From positions 233,489 to 297,488 of the forward strand of contig NZ_RXOE01000008.1 of assembly GCF_003965815.1 (NCBI RefSeq): a stretch of DNA of 64,000 bases, read 5' to 3'. This stretch comes from Variovorax gossypii (GTDB lineage: Bacteria > Pseudomonadota > Gammaproteobacteria > Burkholderiales > Burkholderiaceae_C). Below are positions 35,176-47,481 of this stretch, one piece after another. The position numbers and the translations under genes were made by a program. How positions within the stretch are numbered: the first letter of the stretch is position 1; every line of letters begins with the position of its first letter. The notes beneath the pieces are model-generated. The model saw nothing but the letters and a program-made list of their open reading frames with translations. It ran no database searches and was not told where the DNA came from.

Positions 35176-36834
35176 ATGAAAAAACACGAAAATACAATGG
35201 CCGCCGTCAGTGACCAAAGTCACGCTTCAACGGACCCAATTCCTGTGAGCGATTTTTCTTCCGTTTCGCCAGCGCCGGCCACCGATTGCGACGTGCTCAT
35301 CGTCGGCGGCGGCATCAACGGCTGCGGCATCGCGCGCGACCTCGCGGGCCGCGGCTGGCGCGTGGTGCTTTGCGAAAAGGACGATCTCGCCTCGCACACC
35401 TCGTCTTCCTCCACCAAGCTGATCCACGGCGGTCTTCGCTACCTCGAGTACTACGAGTTCTCGCTGGTGCGCAAGGCGCTGCAGGAGCGCGAGGTGCTGC
35501 TCAAGAGCGCGCCGCACATCATGTGGCCGCTGCGCTTCGTGATGCCGCACGACCCGTCGATGCGCCCGGCCTGGATGATCCGCATCGGCCTGTTCATGTA
35601 CGACCACCTGGCCCGCCGCGAGGTGCTGCCCGGTTCGCGCAGCGTCGACCTGCGCCGCCACGCCGCCGGCAAGCCGCTGAAGGAGCAGTACAAGCGCGGC
35701 TTCATCTATTCCGACGGCTGGGTGGACGACGCGCGCCTCGTGGTGCTGAATGCGCTGGACGCCCAGGCGCGCGGCGCCGAGGTGCTGACCCGCACGCGCT
35801 GCGTGCACGCGAAGCGCGACGCCGACGGCTGGACCGCCACGCTGCTGGGGGCCGACGGCAACAAGCGCACGCTGCGTGCCCGCGCGGTGGTCAATGCCGC
35901 GGGGCCGTGGGCCGAATCCTTCCTGCGCGGCGTTGCGCAGTCGGCAAGGGGCGAAGCCCTGGCCACCAAGAGCCTGCGGCTCGTGAAGGGCAGCCACATC
36001 GTGGTGCCGCGCCTGTTCGAGCACGACCACGCCTACATCTTCCAGAACCCCGACAAGCGGATCATCTTCGCCATTCCCTACCAGGACGAGTTCACGCTGA
36101 TCGGCACCACCGACATCGAGCTCACCGGCGACGACCCCGGCGCCGCGCGCATCGCGCAGGAAGAGATCGACTACCTCTGCACCCAGGCCAGCCGCTACTT
36201 CGACAAGCCCATCGCGCCTTCCGACGTGGTCTGGACCTACTCGGGCGTGCGTCCGCTGCTGGACGACGATTCGGGCGATCCCTCGGCCGTCACGCGCGAC
36301 TACCTGCTCGAGTCGAACACCGAGGCCGCGCCGCTGCTGTCGGTGTGGGGCGGAAAGATCACCACCTTCCGCAAGCTGGCGGAGGACGCGGCCGACGAAG
36401 TCGGGCGCATGCTGGGCCAGACGGGCGCGCAACGCCCGGCATGGACCGACGGCGCCTTCCTCGCGGGCGGCGACCTGTCGGGCTGGATCGGCGCGGCGAA
36501 GCGGCCCGACGACGACTTCGAGCGCTTCGTGTCGGCCGTGCAGGCTAAGTACCCGTGGCTCTACGGCCAGCTGGCGCGCCGACTCGCACGGGCCTACGGC
36601 GCGCGCATCGATCAACTGCTGGGCGAGGCGAAGTCCTTCGCCGACCTGGGTGCCGAAGTGGCGCCCGGCCTGTTCGAGCGCGAACTGCGCTTCCTGCAGG
36701 ACAACGAGTGGGCCGTGAGCGCCGAAGACGTGCTCTGGCGGCGCTCCAAGCTGGGCCTGCACTACACGCCCGAAGAGCGCGAGCAGGTCGCGCGCTGGCT
36801 GCAGCAGCAACAACCCCGCGCCAGCGACAACTAG
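35176..36834 (+). CDS. glpD: aerobic glycerol-3-phosphate dehydrogenase
   Basis: The 552-residue FAD enzyme oxidises glycerol 3-phosphate to dihydroxyacetone phosphate and passes electrons to quinone at the inner membrane. The FAD-binding motif is DVLIVGGGINGCGIARDLAG; other GlpD marks are SSSSTKLIHGGLRYLE and GTTDIELTGDDP. Residues 1-37 form a Ser/Pro-rich N-terminal extension ahead of the FAD motif, and a second ATG at codon 8 could be used. AAAAGGAA lies before the start. It is the first gene of the glpDSTPQUV operon, 30 nt upstream of glpS. Confidence 0.95.
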   Translation: MKKHENTMAAVSDQSHASTDPIPVSDFSSVSPAPATDCDVLIVGGGINGCGIARDLAGRGWRVVLCEKDDLASHTSSSSTKLIHGGLRYLEYYEFSLVRKALQEREVLLKSAPHIMWPLRFVMPHDPSMRPAWMIRIGLFMYDHLARREVLPGSRSVDLRRHAAGKPLKEQYKRGFIYSDGWVDDARLVVLNALDAQARGAEVLTRTRCVHAKRDADGWTATLLGADGNKRTLRARAVVNAAGPWAESFLRGVAQSARGEALATKSLRLVKGSHIVVPRLFEHDHAYIFQNPDKRIIFAIPYQDEFTLIGTTDIELTGDDPGAARIAQEEIDYLCTQASRYFDKPIAPSDVVWTYSGVRPLLDDDSGDPSAVTRDYLLESNTEAAPLLSVWGGKITTFRKLAEDAADEVGRMLGQTGAQRPAWTDGAFLAGGDLSGWIGAAKRPDDDFERFVSAVQAKYPWLYGQLARRLARAYGARIDQLLGEAKSFADLGAEVAPGLFERELRFLQDNEWAVSAEDVLWRRSKLGLHYTPEEREQVARWLQQQQPRASDN

Positions 36835-36864
36835 GCCGGACACAAGGGAAGAGGAAGAGCGCCA

Positions 36865-37938
36865 ATGCAATTGACACTCGAGCGCGTCACCAAGAAGGTG
36901 GGAGCGCAGACATGGCTCTACGAGCAGAGCATCGCGCCGAAGAGCGGCGCGGTCACCGTGCTGCTCGGCGCCACGCAGGCCGGCAAGACCAGCCTCATGC
37001 GGCTGATGGCGGGCCTCGATGCGCCGACCACCGGCAAGGTGCTGGTTGACGGCAAGGACGTGACCGGCATGCCCGTGCGCGAACGCAACGTCGCGATGGT
37101 CTACCAGCAGTTCATCAACTATCCGTCGCTCAAGGTGGCGGACAACATCGCGTCGCCGCTCAAGCTGCGCGGCGAATCGAACATCGATGCGCGCGTGAAG
37201 GCGCTGGCCGACAAGCTGCACATCGGCATGTTCCTCGACCGCTATCCGCAGGAGCTCTCGGGCGGGCAGCAGCAGCGCGTGGCGCTGGCGCGCGCGCTCG
37301 CCAAGAACGCGCCGCTGATGCTGCTCGACGAGCCGCTGGTCAACCTCGACTACAAGCTGCGCGAAGGCCTGCGCGAGGAGCTCACGCAGCTCTTCGCCAC
37401 CGGTGGCTCGACCGTGATCTATGCGACCACCGAGCCGGGCGAAGCCCTGCTGCTCGGCGGCTACACCGCGGTGATGGACGCCGGCGAGCTGCTGCAGTAC
37501 GGCCCCACGGCCGAGGTGTTCCATGCGCCGCAGTCGCTGCGCGTGGCGCGCGCCTTCAGCGATCCGCCGATGAACCTGCTGGCCGGCACCGCCACCGCCG
37601 GCCGCGTGCAGATGGCGGGCGGCCCCGCGTTGGCGCTGGCATTGTCCGAGAGCGTGTCGGGCCCCGTCACCGTGGGCCTGCGCGCGAGCGCATTGAACGT
37701 CGATGCGGGGGAGGGCGACATCGCCCTGCCGGGCAAGGTGGAGCTGGCCGAAATCTCGGGCTCCGACACCTTCGTGCACGTGGAAACCGCGGTGGGCGAA
37801 CTGGTGGCGCAGCTCACCGGCGTGCACCGCTTCGAACTGGGCGCTTCGCTCACGCTGTACTTCAGCGCGTCGCAAGCTTATGTGTTCGATGCCAGCGAAA
37901 AGCTGGCGCTGGCGCCTGCATGGCGCAAGGGATACTAG
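36865..37938 (+). CDS. glpS: glycerol ABC transporter ATPase GlpS
   Basis: The 357-residue protein is a CUT1/MalK-type ATPase with a regulatory TOBE-like C terminus. Walker A is GATQAGKT (35-42), Q-loop MVYQQF, signature LSGGQ (131-135) and Walker B LMLLDE (151-156). The switch histidine is missing: the YVTHDQ motif of the family reads YATTEP, with Thr189 in the His position. The order GlpS-GlpT-GlpP-GlpQ-GlpU-GlpV matches the glycerol ABC importer described in Rhizobium leguminosarum, hence the names. The loss of the His suggests that this half-site is catalytically weak. Confidence 0.88.
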   Translation: MQLTLERVTKKVGAQTWLYEQSIAPKSGAVTVLLGATQAGKTSLMRLMAGLDAPTTGKVLVDGKDVTGMPVRERNVAMVYQQFINYPSLKVADNIASPLKLRGESNIDARVKALADKLHIGMFLDRYPQELSGGQQQRVALARALAKNAPLMLLDEPLVNLDYKLREGLREELTQLFATGGSTVIYATTEPGEALLLGGYTAVMDAGELLQYGPTAEVFHAPQSLRVARAFSDPPMNLLAGTATAGRVQMAGGPALALALSESVSGPVTVGLRASALNVDAGEGDIALPGKVELAEISGSDTFVHVETAVGELVAQLTGVHRFELGASLTLYFSASQAYVFDASEKLALAPAWRKGY

Positions 37939-37940
37939 TC

Positions 37941-39007
37941 ATGGCACGCATCGACCTCGACCTGGCTCACGCTTACCGCCCGAACCCCACGCAGGACAGC
38001 GACTACGCGCTGCTCCCGCTGAAGATGAGCTTCCGCGACGGCGGCGCGTACGCCTTGCTCGGCCCCTCGGGCTGCGGCAAGACGACCATGCTGAACATCA
38101 TCTCCGGCCTGCTGGTGCCTTCGCAGGGCACGGTGACCTTCGACGGCCGCGACATGACGCGCGCCACGCCTCAGGAACGCAACATCGCTCAGGTGTTCCA
38201 GTTTCCGGTGATCTACGACACCATGACCGTGGCCGAGAACCTCGCGTTCCCGCTGCGCAACCGGAAGGTGCCGGCCGACCAGATCAAGAAGCGCGTCGGC
38301 GAGATCGCCGAGATGCTCGACATGAGCGGCCAGCTCAACCAGCGCGCCGCCGGCCTCGCGGCCGACGCCAAGCAGAAGATCTCGCTCGGTCGCGGGCTGG
38401 TGCGCAGCGACGTGTCGGCGGTGCTGTTCGACGAGCCGCTCACCGTGATCGATCCGCACCTGAAGTGGCAGCTGCGCCGCAAGCTCAAGCAGATCCACCG
38501 CGAGCTGAAGCTCACGTTGATCTACGTGACGCACGACCAGGTCGAGGCGCTCACCTTCGCCGAGGAGGTGGTGGTGATGACGCGCGGCAAGGCCGTGCAG
38601 GTGGGCAGCGCCGATGCGCTCTTCGAGCGGCCGGCCCACACCTTCGTCGGGCACTTCATCGGCTCGCCGGGCATGAACTTCCTTTCGGCGCAGAGCGCGA
38701 ACGGCACCATCGAAGTGGCTGGAACGCCGCTGGTGCCCACGCGCGAACTGCCGCAGGGGCCGCTGAAGATCGGCATCCGCCCCGAATACCTGCGCCTGTC
38801 GAACGCGGGCGCTGCCGGCGCCGTGCCGGCGGTGGCGAAGCAGGTGCAGGACGTGGGCACGCACGTGATGCTGACGGTGGACGCCGGCGGCAGCCTGCTG
38901 AAGGTGCGTCTGCATTCGGACGACCGCCCGCCGGCGGTGGGGGACACGGTGTGGGTGCGCGTGCTCGACACGCACACCTGCTATTACAAGGATGAGGAAC
39001 TGGTGGC

Positions 39008-39011
<4 letters not shown>
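37941..39011 (+). CDS. glpT: glycerol ABC transporter ATPase GlpT
   Basis: The 356-residue second ATPase has Walker A GPSGCGKT (41-48), Q-loop Gln87, Walker B with Glu165 and an intact switch His198 (YVTHDQ). Its ABC signature is lost: the position of LSGGQ reads LAADA (139-143). GlpS shows the complementary pattern, so the heterodimer has one good and one degenerate ATP site. ATG 37941 starts two bases after the glpS stop (an in-frame ATG at 37920 overlaps glpS). This is not the E. coli MFS transporter of the same name. The glpP start overlaps its stop (ATGA). Confidence 0.88.
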
Positions 39012-39894
<883 letters not shown>

Positions 39895-39898
<4 letters not shown>

Positions 39899-40707
39899 AC
39901 GAGAAGAGATTTCACAAGCGCAGCATCTTCCTGGTGCTGTACATCCTGTTCGCGCTGTTGCCCATCTACTGGATGATCAACATGAGCTTCAAGACGAACG
40001 AGGAGATTCTCTCGAGCTTCTCGTTCTTCCCGCAGCAGCTCACCTGGTCGAACTACGCGCGCATCTTCACCGACGAGTCGTGGTACTCGGGCTACATCAA
40101 CAGCCTGATCTACGTGGCCATCAACACGGTGATCTCGCTCACCGTGGCGCTGCCGGCGGCCTATGCGTTCTCGCGCTATTCGTTCCTGGGCGACAAGCAC
40201 GTCTTCTTCTGGTTGCTGACCAACCGCATGACGCCGCCCGCGGTGTTCCTGCTGCCGTTCTTCCAGCTCTACAGCACCGTCGGCCTGATGGACACGCACC
40301 TCGGCGTGGCGCTCGCGCACCTGCTGTTCAACGTGCCGCTGGCGGTGTGGATCCTGGAAGGCTTCATGAGCGGCATTCCGCGCGAGATCGACGAGACGGC
40401 GTACATCGACGGCTACTCGTTCCCGCGCTTCTTCCTCACGATCTTCCTGCCGCTCATCAAGGCCGGCGTGGGCGTGGCGGCGTTCTTCTGCTTCATGTTC
40501 AGCTGGGTCGAGCTGCTGCTGGCGCGCACGCTCACCAGCGTGAACGCCAAGCCCATCGTGGCGACCATGACGCGCACGGTGAGCGCGTCGGGCATGGACT
40601 GGGCGACGCTGGCAGCGGCCGGCGTGCTCACCATCGTGCCGGGCGCCATCGTGATCTGGTTCGTGCGTCACTACATCGCGAAGGGTTTCGCGATGGGTCG
40701 TGTTTGA
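39895..40707 (+). CDS. glpQ: glycerol ABC transporter permease GlpQ
   Basis: The 270-residue permease has six predicted membrane helices and the EAA loop GIPREIDETAYIDGYSFPRF of the MalG/UgpE side of the CUT1 family, so it pairs with GlpP. ATG 39895 overlaps the glpP stop. The name follows the Rhizobium glycerol transporter and not the E. coli phosphodiesterase GlpQ. It is followed after 12 nt by glpU with a GAGGAGG-type ribosome site. Confidence 0.88.
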
Positions 40708-40719
40708 GGAGGCACGGAA

Positions 40720-41028
40720 ATGTTCGATTGGATGGTCTGGACCACCCCGGTGGCCGTGTTCTTCATCTGCATCGCGCTCATGCTGGTCGGCATGACGATC
40801 TGGGAGCTCAAGTCGCCCACCACGCTGCGGCGCGGCTGGTTGCCGATGGCCACCACGCGCGGCGACAGACTCTTCATCGGGCTGCTGTCGGCGGCCTACG
40901 TGAACCTGGTCTTCGTCGGCCTGGCGGGCAAGTTCCAGGAGTGGTTCAGCCTCGAGGCCGAGCCCTCGGTCTGGATCAGCTTCGTGCTGTCGATGGCCCT
41001 GCTCGCGCTGGTGATGCGCAAGGGTTGA
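40720..41028 (+). CDS. glpU: small membrane protein GlpU (DUF2160)
   Basis: The 102-residue protein has three hydrophobic segments (VFFICIALMLVGMTIWEL, a central VNLVFVGLAGKF and SFVLSMALLALVM). It matches the DUF2160 family of small membrane proteins found only with this glycerol ABC transporter; its exact role is unknown, perhaps assembly or stability of the permease. A GAGG ribosome site lies before ATG 40720. Confidence 0.85.
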   Translation: MFDWMVWTTPVAVFFICIALMLVGMTIWELKSPTTLRRGWLPMATTRGDRLFIGLLSAAYVNLVFVGLAGKFQEWFSLEAEPSVWISFVLSMALLALVMRKG

Positions 41029-41139
41029 GCGGGCGCCGCTTCGCTTCTTTCCTTCTTCCAAAAGCGTTCCGGCTCTCCGCCTCCCCGGAGCCGTGATCGG
41101 ACACAACACCGGGGAAGCAACAACCGAGGAGACAGTTCC

Positions 41140-42873
<1,734 letters not shown>

Positions 42874-42901
42874 GCGCCGCCAGACCGTTACCCGGCAATA
42901 C

Positions 42902-42934
42902 AAAGGGCCGTGCCGCGAGGCACGGCCTTTTTTT
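42902..42934 (+). terminator. Rho-independent terminator of the glp operon
   Basis: GGCCGTGCC (42906-42914) and GGCACGGCC (42919-42927) form a perfect 9-bp GC-rich stem with a GCGA loop, followed by seven T residues. It separates the glycerol operon from the resorcinol-type cluster. Confidence 0.93.
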
Positions 42935-43075
42935 GTGCTCGTTTTTCCGCATTGCCGGGCGTTTGCCGCCATTTGGCCGTTTCGAGCGTCTGATTGCCGC
43001 GACGCCATGACCATTGGCAGATGCTTTCGCTACCTGCTTCGCGTACATTCGACGGCCCCCGAAAAGCCCCAGCCA

Positions 43076-44065
43076 GTGAATTCCAGTCTTTCCAGCCCTT
43101 CCAACGCGTCTCCGAGCGTCAAGCGCGTCCTCGTCCTGCGCTATTCGCAGTCCGGCCAGCTCGACGAGGTCGCCGACCGGATCGTGGCGCCGCTGCGGGC
43201 CGATCCGGCAATACAGGTGCATGAGGAAGTGCTCCGCCCGCTGCAGCCGTACCCCTTTCCCTGGCCCTTCCTGACGTTCTTCGACGCCTTCCCGGAGTCG
43301 GCCCACATGAAGCCGCAGCCGCTGGCGCCGCTCTCGCTGACGGGCGACGAAGACTTCGACCTCGTCGTGCTGCCGTACCAGGTATGGTTCCTGGCGCCCT
43401 CGCAGCCGGTGGCCGCCTTCCTCAAGCATCCGGTGGCGGCGCGGCTGCTCAGGGGCAAGCCGGTGGTCACGGTCATCGCCTGCCGCAACATGTGGCTGCT
43501 GGCGCAGGAAAAGCTCAAGGGCATGCTCGACGACGTGGGCGCGCGGCTGATCGACAACGTAGTGCTGACCGACCCCGGCCCCACGCTCGCCACCTTCTTC
43601 ACCACGCCGGCCTGGCTGATCTGGGGCCGCAAGCGCGGCTTCTGGGGCATGCCCGACGCCGGGCTCAGTACCGACCAGATCGCGGGTACGGCCCGTTTCG
43701 GGCGGGCCCTGCGCGATGCGCTGCACAAGGACCTGGAGCGCGGCTCGCAGCCGCTGCTGGCCGGCCTCGGGGCGGTGCAGGCCAACGCCAGGCTGCTCAT
43801 CAGCGAGAAGGCCGGCACCCGCAGCTTCTACCTCTGGGGCAAGCTCATCATGGCCGCCGGCGGGCCCGGCGCGTGGCAGCGCAAGCCGCTGCTTCTTTTG
43901 TACGTGCTGTTTCTGCTGGTACTGATCATTACGGTGGTGCCCGTGAGCCTGAGCCTGCAGGCGCTTCTGCGACCTCTGTTCAGAGGGTGGCTGACTAGAA
44001 TGACCGCCAAATTCGAGTGCCCGTCGGGCTCAGCCACGGACCGCACCCCTCTCTATGACGACTGA
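43076..44065 (+). CDS. DarA-like dialkylresorcinol condensing enzyme family protein
   Basis: The 329-residue protein opens with a flavodoxin-like fold motif (RVLVLRYSQSGQLDEVADRI) and ends with a membrane helix (LLLYVLFLLVLIITVV). This architecture is that of proteins annotated as dialkylresorcinol condensing enzyme DarA, always beside a KAS III-like DarB; the exact chemistry of DarA (ring closure/aromatisation or reduction) is not settled by sequence. GTG 43076 was chosen because the homology starts just after it; ATG 43007 in frame is possible. It leads a tightly packed nine-gene operon. Confidence 0.72.
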   Translation: MNSSLSSPSNASPSVKRVLVLRYSQSGQLDEVADRIVAPLRADPAIQVHEEVLRPLQPYPFPWPFLTFFDAFPESAHMKPQPLAPLSLTGDEDFDLVVLPYQVWFLAPSQPVAAFLKHPVAARLLRGKPVVTVIACRNMWLLAQEKLKGMLDDVGARLIDNVVLTDPGPTLATFFTTPAWLIWGRKRGFWGMPDAGLSTDQIAGTARFGRALRDALHKDLERGSQPLLAGLGAVQANARLLISEKAGTRSFYLWGKLIMAAGGPGAWQRKPLLLLYVLFLLVLIITVVPVSLSLQALLRPLFRGWLTRMTAKFECPSGSATDRTPLYDD

Positions 44066-45188
44066 TGTCTTCCTGACCCGCACCGCCGCCTTTCTGCCCT
44101 TTTCTCCGGTCAGCAATGAAGACATCGAAGACGTCCTCGGTCGCATCGGCGGCAAGGCGTCCCGCGCGCGGCGGCTGATCCTTCGCAGCAACGGCATCCA
44201 GTCGCGCCACTACGCCATCGATCGCGCCACCGGCGAGCTGGCGATGACCAACGCCCAGCTCACGGCCAGCGCCATCCGCGCGCTGGGCGACGTGGGGCAG
44301 GTCGACTGCCTCGTCACGGGCACCTCGTTGCCCGACCAGCTCATGCCCAATCACGCGGTGATGGTGCACGGCGAGCTCGGCTGGCCGCGCCTCGAGGTGG
44401 TGGCCTGCGCGGGCATCTGCCTGGCCGGCGCCGCGGCGCTGAAGCATGCATGGCTCTCGGTGCGCGCGGGCGACGCACGCCGCGCAGTGGCCACGGGCTC
44501 CGAACTGGCCTCGGCCGTGATGCGCGGCTCGCGCTTCGAGGCCGAGTTCGAGCACAAGCTCGAGGCGCTGGAGGCGCGGCCCGAGCTGGCCTTCGAGAAG
44601 GACTTCCTGCGCTGGATGCTCTCCGACGGCGCCGGCGCCGTGCTGCTGGAGCGCGAGCCGCGCGGGCCGCTGTCGCTGCGCGTCGACTGGATCGACCTTT
44701 CCTCGGCCGCGCACGAGCTGCCGGCCTGCATGTACGCGGGCGCCGAGAAGAACGCCGAGGGCGGCCTCGACGGCTGGGCGCGCAAGTCGCCCGAGGAATG
44801 GCGCAGCGAATCGACCTTCGCCGTGAAGCAGGACGTGCGCCTGCTCAACGAGAACATCGTGCGCGCCACGCTGGCAGAGCCGCTGGCGCAGGTCATCGAG
44901 CGCAGGGGGCTCAGGCCTGCCGACGTCGACTGGTTCCTGCCGCACCTGTCGTCGCAATACTTCGTGGAGCCGGTGAGTCGCAGCCTCGAGGAGCTGGGCT
45001 TCCCGATTCCGCGCGAGCGCTGGTTCAGCAACCTCGCGACCAAGGGCAACACAGGCTCGGCTTCGCCGTACATCATGCTCGACGAGCTGTTCCGCTCGGG
45101 CCGCATCAAGCCCGGCCAGAAGCTGCTGATGTTCGTGCCGGAAAGCGGCCGCTTCTCCAGCGGCTTCATCTACATGGAGGCGGTGTAG
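44055..45188 (+). CDS. KAS III-like ketosynthase (DarB-like)
   Basis: The 377-residue protein has the thiolase fold of beta-ketoacyl-ACP synthase III with a complete triad: Cys118 (VVACAGIC), His297 (FLPHLSS) and Asn332 (KGNTGSA). In dialkylresorcinol pathways this enzyme joins two acyl chains that cyclise to the ring. The gene overlaps the end of the DarA-like gene by 11 bases, so the pair is coupled as in known dar clusters. Substrate chain lengths cannot be inferred. Confidence 0.85.
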   Translation: MTTDVFLTRTAAFLPFSPVSNEDIEDVLGRIGGKASRARRLILRSNGIQSRHYAIDRATGELAMTNAQLTASAIRALGDVGQVDCLVTGTSLPDQLMPNHAVMVHGELGWPRLEVVACAGICLAGAAALKHAWLSVRAGDARRAVATGSELASAVMRGSRFEAEFEHKLEALEARPELAFEKDFLRWMLSDGAGAVLLEREPRGPLSLRVDWIDLSSAAHELPACMYAGAEKNAEGGLDGWARKSPEEWRSESTFAVKQDVRLLNENIVRATLAEPLAQVIERRGLRPADVDWFLPHLSSQYFVEPVSRSLEELGFPIPRERWFSNLATKGNTGSASPYIMLDELFRSGRIKPGQKLLMFVPESGRFSSGFIYMEAV

Positions 45189-45190
45189 CC

Positions 45191-45586
45191 ATGGACCTCG
45201 ATGCCGTGCCGCAGGAGGGCAACGCGACCCTCGACGGCCATTCCAAGCTGATGTACGCGCGCGATGCGCAGGGCCGCGTGGTCACCACCACCTCGCGCGG
45301 CTGGGAGGCGGAAGAGATCGTCACCAGCCACGCGGTCGACGTGCTGGTCGAGCAGGCCTGCGCCGCGAAGGAGCGCGTGAAGGCGGGGCTGGCCTCGCCG
45401 CTCGAATACTGGATGTACGAGCGCCGCATGGACGTGGCGCTGCTCTCGCAGACCAGCGGCTTCTGGCAATGGCGCGTGCGCCGCCACCTGCAGCCGCGCC
45501 ACTTCGCTTCGCTTTCGGCGGCGCAGCTCGCACGCTACGGCGAAGCGCTGGGCCTGCCCGTTTCCACCTTGCAGGGGCTGCCGTGA
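45191..45586 (+). CDS. small protein of unknown function in the resorcinol-type operon
   Basis: The 131-residue soluble protein has no signal or membrane helix and matches no family I know. Notable stretches are HSKLMYARDAQGRVVTTTSR, RGWEAEEIVTSHAVDVLVEQ and a C-terminal helical part. Position between the KAS III-like gene and the BtrH-like gene, with only two bases before it and a GTGA overlap after it, makes it an integral part of the pathway, possibly a binding or scaffold subunit. Confidence 0.75.
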   Translation: MDLDAVPQEGNATLDGHSKLMYARDAQGRVVTTTSRGWEAEEIVTSHAVDVLVEQACAAKERVKAGLASPLEYWMYERRMDVALLSQTSGFWQWRVRRHLQPRHFASLSAAQLARYGEALGLPVSTLQGLP

Positions 45587-46563
45587 ACTTCCAGCATCAA
45601 CAGGCGGCGCATTGCGAAAGCGGCGTCATCTCCAGTCTCATGCGCCACCACGGCGCGCCGATGAGCGAGAGCATGGCGCTGGGGCTTTCGTCCGCGCTCT
45701 CGTTCGCGTACCTGCCATTCATCAAGCTGTCGGGCCTGCCGCTCATTTCGTATCGCATGCCGCCCAAGGCCATCATCAAGGGCCTGCTGGCGCCGATGGC
45801 CGCGCGATTCCGCTTCGAGACCTTCGGCAGCGCCGAGGCCGGGCAGAAGCGGCTCGATGCGCTACTGGCCGACGGCAAGCTGGTGGGGCTGCAGACATCG
45901 GTGTACTGGCTGCCGTACTTCCCGCCGAACATGCGTTTCCACTTCAACGCGCACAACCTGCTGGTGTACGGCAAGGACGGCGACGACTACCTCATCAGCG
46001 ACCCGGTGTTCGAGGAGCCCGTGCGCTGCCCGAGCAGCGACCTCGCGCGCGCCCGCTTCGCCAAGGGCGTGCTGGCGCCCAAGGGGCTCATGTACTACCC
46101 GCAGGCCATCGACCGCAAGGCGGTGGACGCGGCCTCGGTGGTCAAGGCCATCCGCAAGACGGTGCGCACCATGCTCGCGCCCATCCCCATCGTCGGCGTG
46201 CGCGGCATGCGCACGCTGGCCGCGCGCATGCAGAAGCTGTCGCCGGCCGATCCGCGCAGCGTCGACTTCATCGGCCACGTGGTGCGCATGCAGGAGGAAA
46301 TCGGCACGGGCGGGGCGGGCTTCCGCTTCATCTACGCGGGCTTCCTGCAGGAAGCCGCGCAGTTGCTCGACAAGCCGCAGCTGCAGCAGATGTCCGAGCG
46401 GCTCATCGCCATCGGCGACGGCTGGCGCGCCTTCGCGCTCAAGGCCGCGCGCATGGTGAAGGGGCGCGAGGCGGTCGACCCGGCCGCGCTGGCGGCGAAG
46501 CTGCGCGAGCAGGCGCAGCAAGAGGAAAACTTCTTTCGCGACCTGAAGGCCGCCGTCGCCTGA
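45583..46563 (+). CDS. BtrH-like papain-fold acyltransferase/hydrolase
   Basis: The 326-residue protein has an N-terminal BtrH-type (C39/papain-like) domain with candidate triad Cys11 (HCESGVISSLM), His122 (NAHNLLVYG) and Asp138 (ISDPVF), and a helical C-terminal domain (DUF4872-like). BtrH of butirosin synthesis moves an acyl group from a carrier protein to an amine, so a similar transfer from the acyl carrier protein encoded at 48636 is a fair guess. GTG 45583 overlaps the previous stop. The next gene starts at the stop (TGATG). Confidence 0.8.
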   Translation: MNFQHQQAAHCESGVISSLMRHHGAPMSESMALGLSSALSFAYLPFIKLSGLPLISYRMPPKAIIKGLLAPMAARFRFETFGSAEAGQKRLDALLADGKLVGLQTSVYWLPYFPPNMRFHFNAHNLLVYGKDGDDYLISDPVFEEPVRCPSSDLARARFAKGVLAPKGLMYYPQAIDRKAVDAASVVKAIRKTVRTMLAPIPIVGVRGMRTLAARMQKLSPADPRSVDFIGHVVRMQEEIGTGGAGFRFIYAGFLQEAAQLLDKPQLQQMSERLIAIGDGWRAFALKAARMVKGREAVDPAALAAKLREQAQQEENFFRDLKAAVA

Positions 46564-47471
46564 TGCTCGAGCTGCGCCAGCTCAGCTACCGCTACCCGCA
46601 TGCGGACAAGCCCGCGCTGGTCGACGTGTCGCTCGCCGTGCCCAAGGGCTGCGTGCTCGGCTTGCTGGGACCGAATGGCGCGGGCAAGACCACGCTGATC
46701 TCGCACCTGTCGGGCGCACTGGCGGTGCAGTCGGGCGAGATCCGCATCGACGGCCAGCCGCTGAAGGAAGTGCGAGCCAAGGCTCCCACGCGCATTGCCG
46801 TCGCGCCGCAGGAGCACGCCTTCTATCCGATGCTGACCGTGGCCGAGAACCTGGCCGTGTTCGCGGCGGCCGGCGGTCTTTCGGGCGAGCGCAGGCGGCA
46901 GCGCATCGAGGCCTGCACGCAGTTCGCGCAGCTCGAGCAGTTCGCCACCGTGCGCGCCGAGCGGCTCTCGGGCGGCCTCAAGCGCCGGCTCAACCTGGCT
47001 ATCGCCTTGCTGCCCGAACCGGAGCTGATGCTGTTCGACGAACCCACGGTGGGCGTCGATCCGCAGTCGCGCGCCTTCATCCTCGATGCCATCAAGAGCC
47101 TCGCGCAGCAGGGCGCGGCGGTGATCTACGCCTCGCACTACATGGAAGAAATCGAGGCCATCGCCGATCGCGTCGCGATCCTCGACCGCGGCCACGTGCT
47201 GCGCGAAGGGGCGCTCGACGAGCTTCTGTCGAAGAGCGCGATGCTGCTCACGCTGGCGGCCGACGGGCTCGATGCCGGCATGCTCTCGCGCTTCGGCACG
47301 GTGGAGCAGGGCGGCGTGCACTGGCGCATCCACCTCAACCCCGGCAGCGGCCCCGCGCCGGTCCTGGCCGTGCTGGAGGCCGAGGGCATCGAGGTGCGCC
47401 ACGCCGAGTTCGGCCGGCATGACCTCGAGCAGCTCTTCATGGCGCTCACCCACCGCTCGCTGCGCGACTGA
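46563..47471 (+). CDS. ABC exporter ATP-binding protein
   Basis: The 302-residue ATPase has Walker A GPNGAGKT, signature LSGGLKRRLNLA, Walker B LMLFDEP and switch His in YASHYMEE. The LSGG-L-KRR signature and the DRGHVLREG segment fit the drug/natural-product exporter (CcmA/DrrA-like, ABC-2) family. It pairs with the permease encoded next to it and most likely exports the product of the resorcinol-type pathway. Confidence 0.88.
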   Translation: MLELRQLSYRYPHADKPALVDVSLAVPKGCVLGLLGPNGAGKTTLISHLSGALAVQSGEIRIDGQPLKEVRAKAPTRIAVAPQEHAFYPMLTVAENLAVFAAAGGLSGERRRQRIEACTQFAQLEQFATVRAERLSGGLKRRLNLAIALLPEPELMLFDEPTVGVDPQSRAFILDAIKSLAQQGAAVIYASHYMEEIEAIADRVAILDRGHVLREGALDELLSKSAMLLTLAADGLDAGMLSRFGTVEQGGVHWRIHLNPGSGPAPVLAVLEAEGIEVRHAEFGRHDLEQLFMALTHRSLRD

Positions 47472-47481
47472 ACGGACGCCC

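Noticed and set aside
35227..37875. 882-codon open frame on the minus strand opposite glpD and glpS
   Set aside because: It crosses two well-defined genes and has the Arg/Gln/His-rich composition of an antisense artefact.
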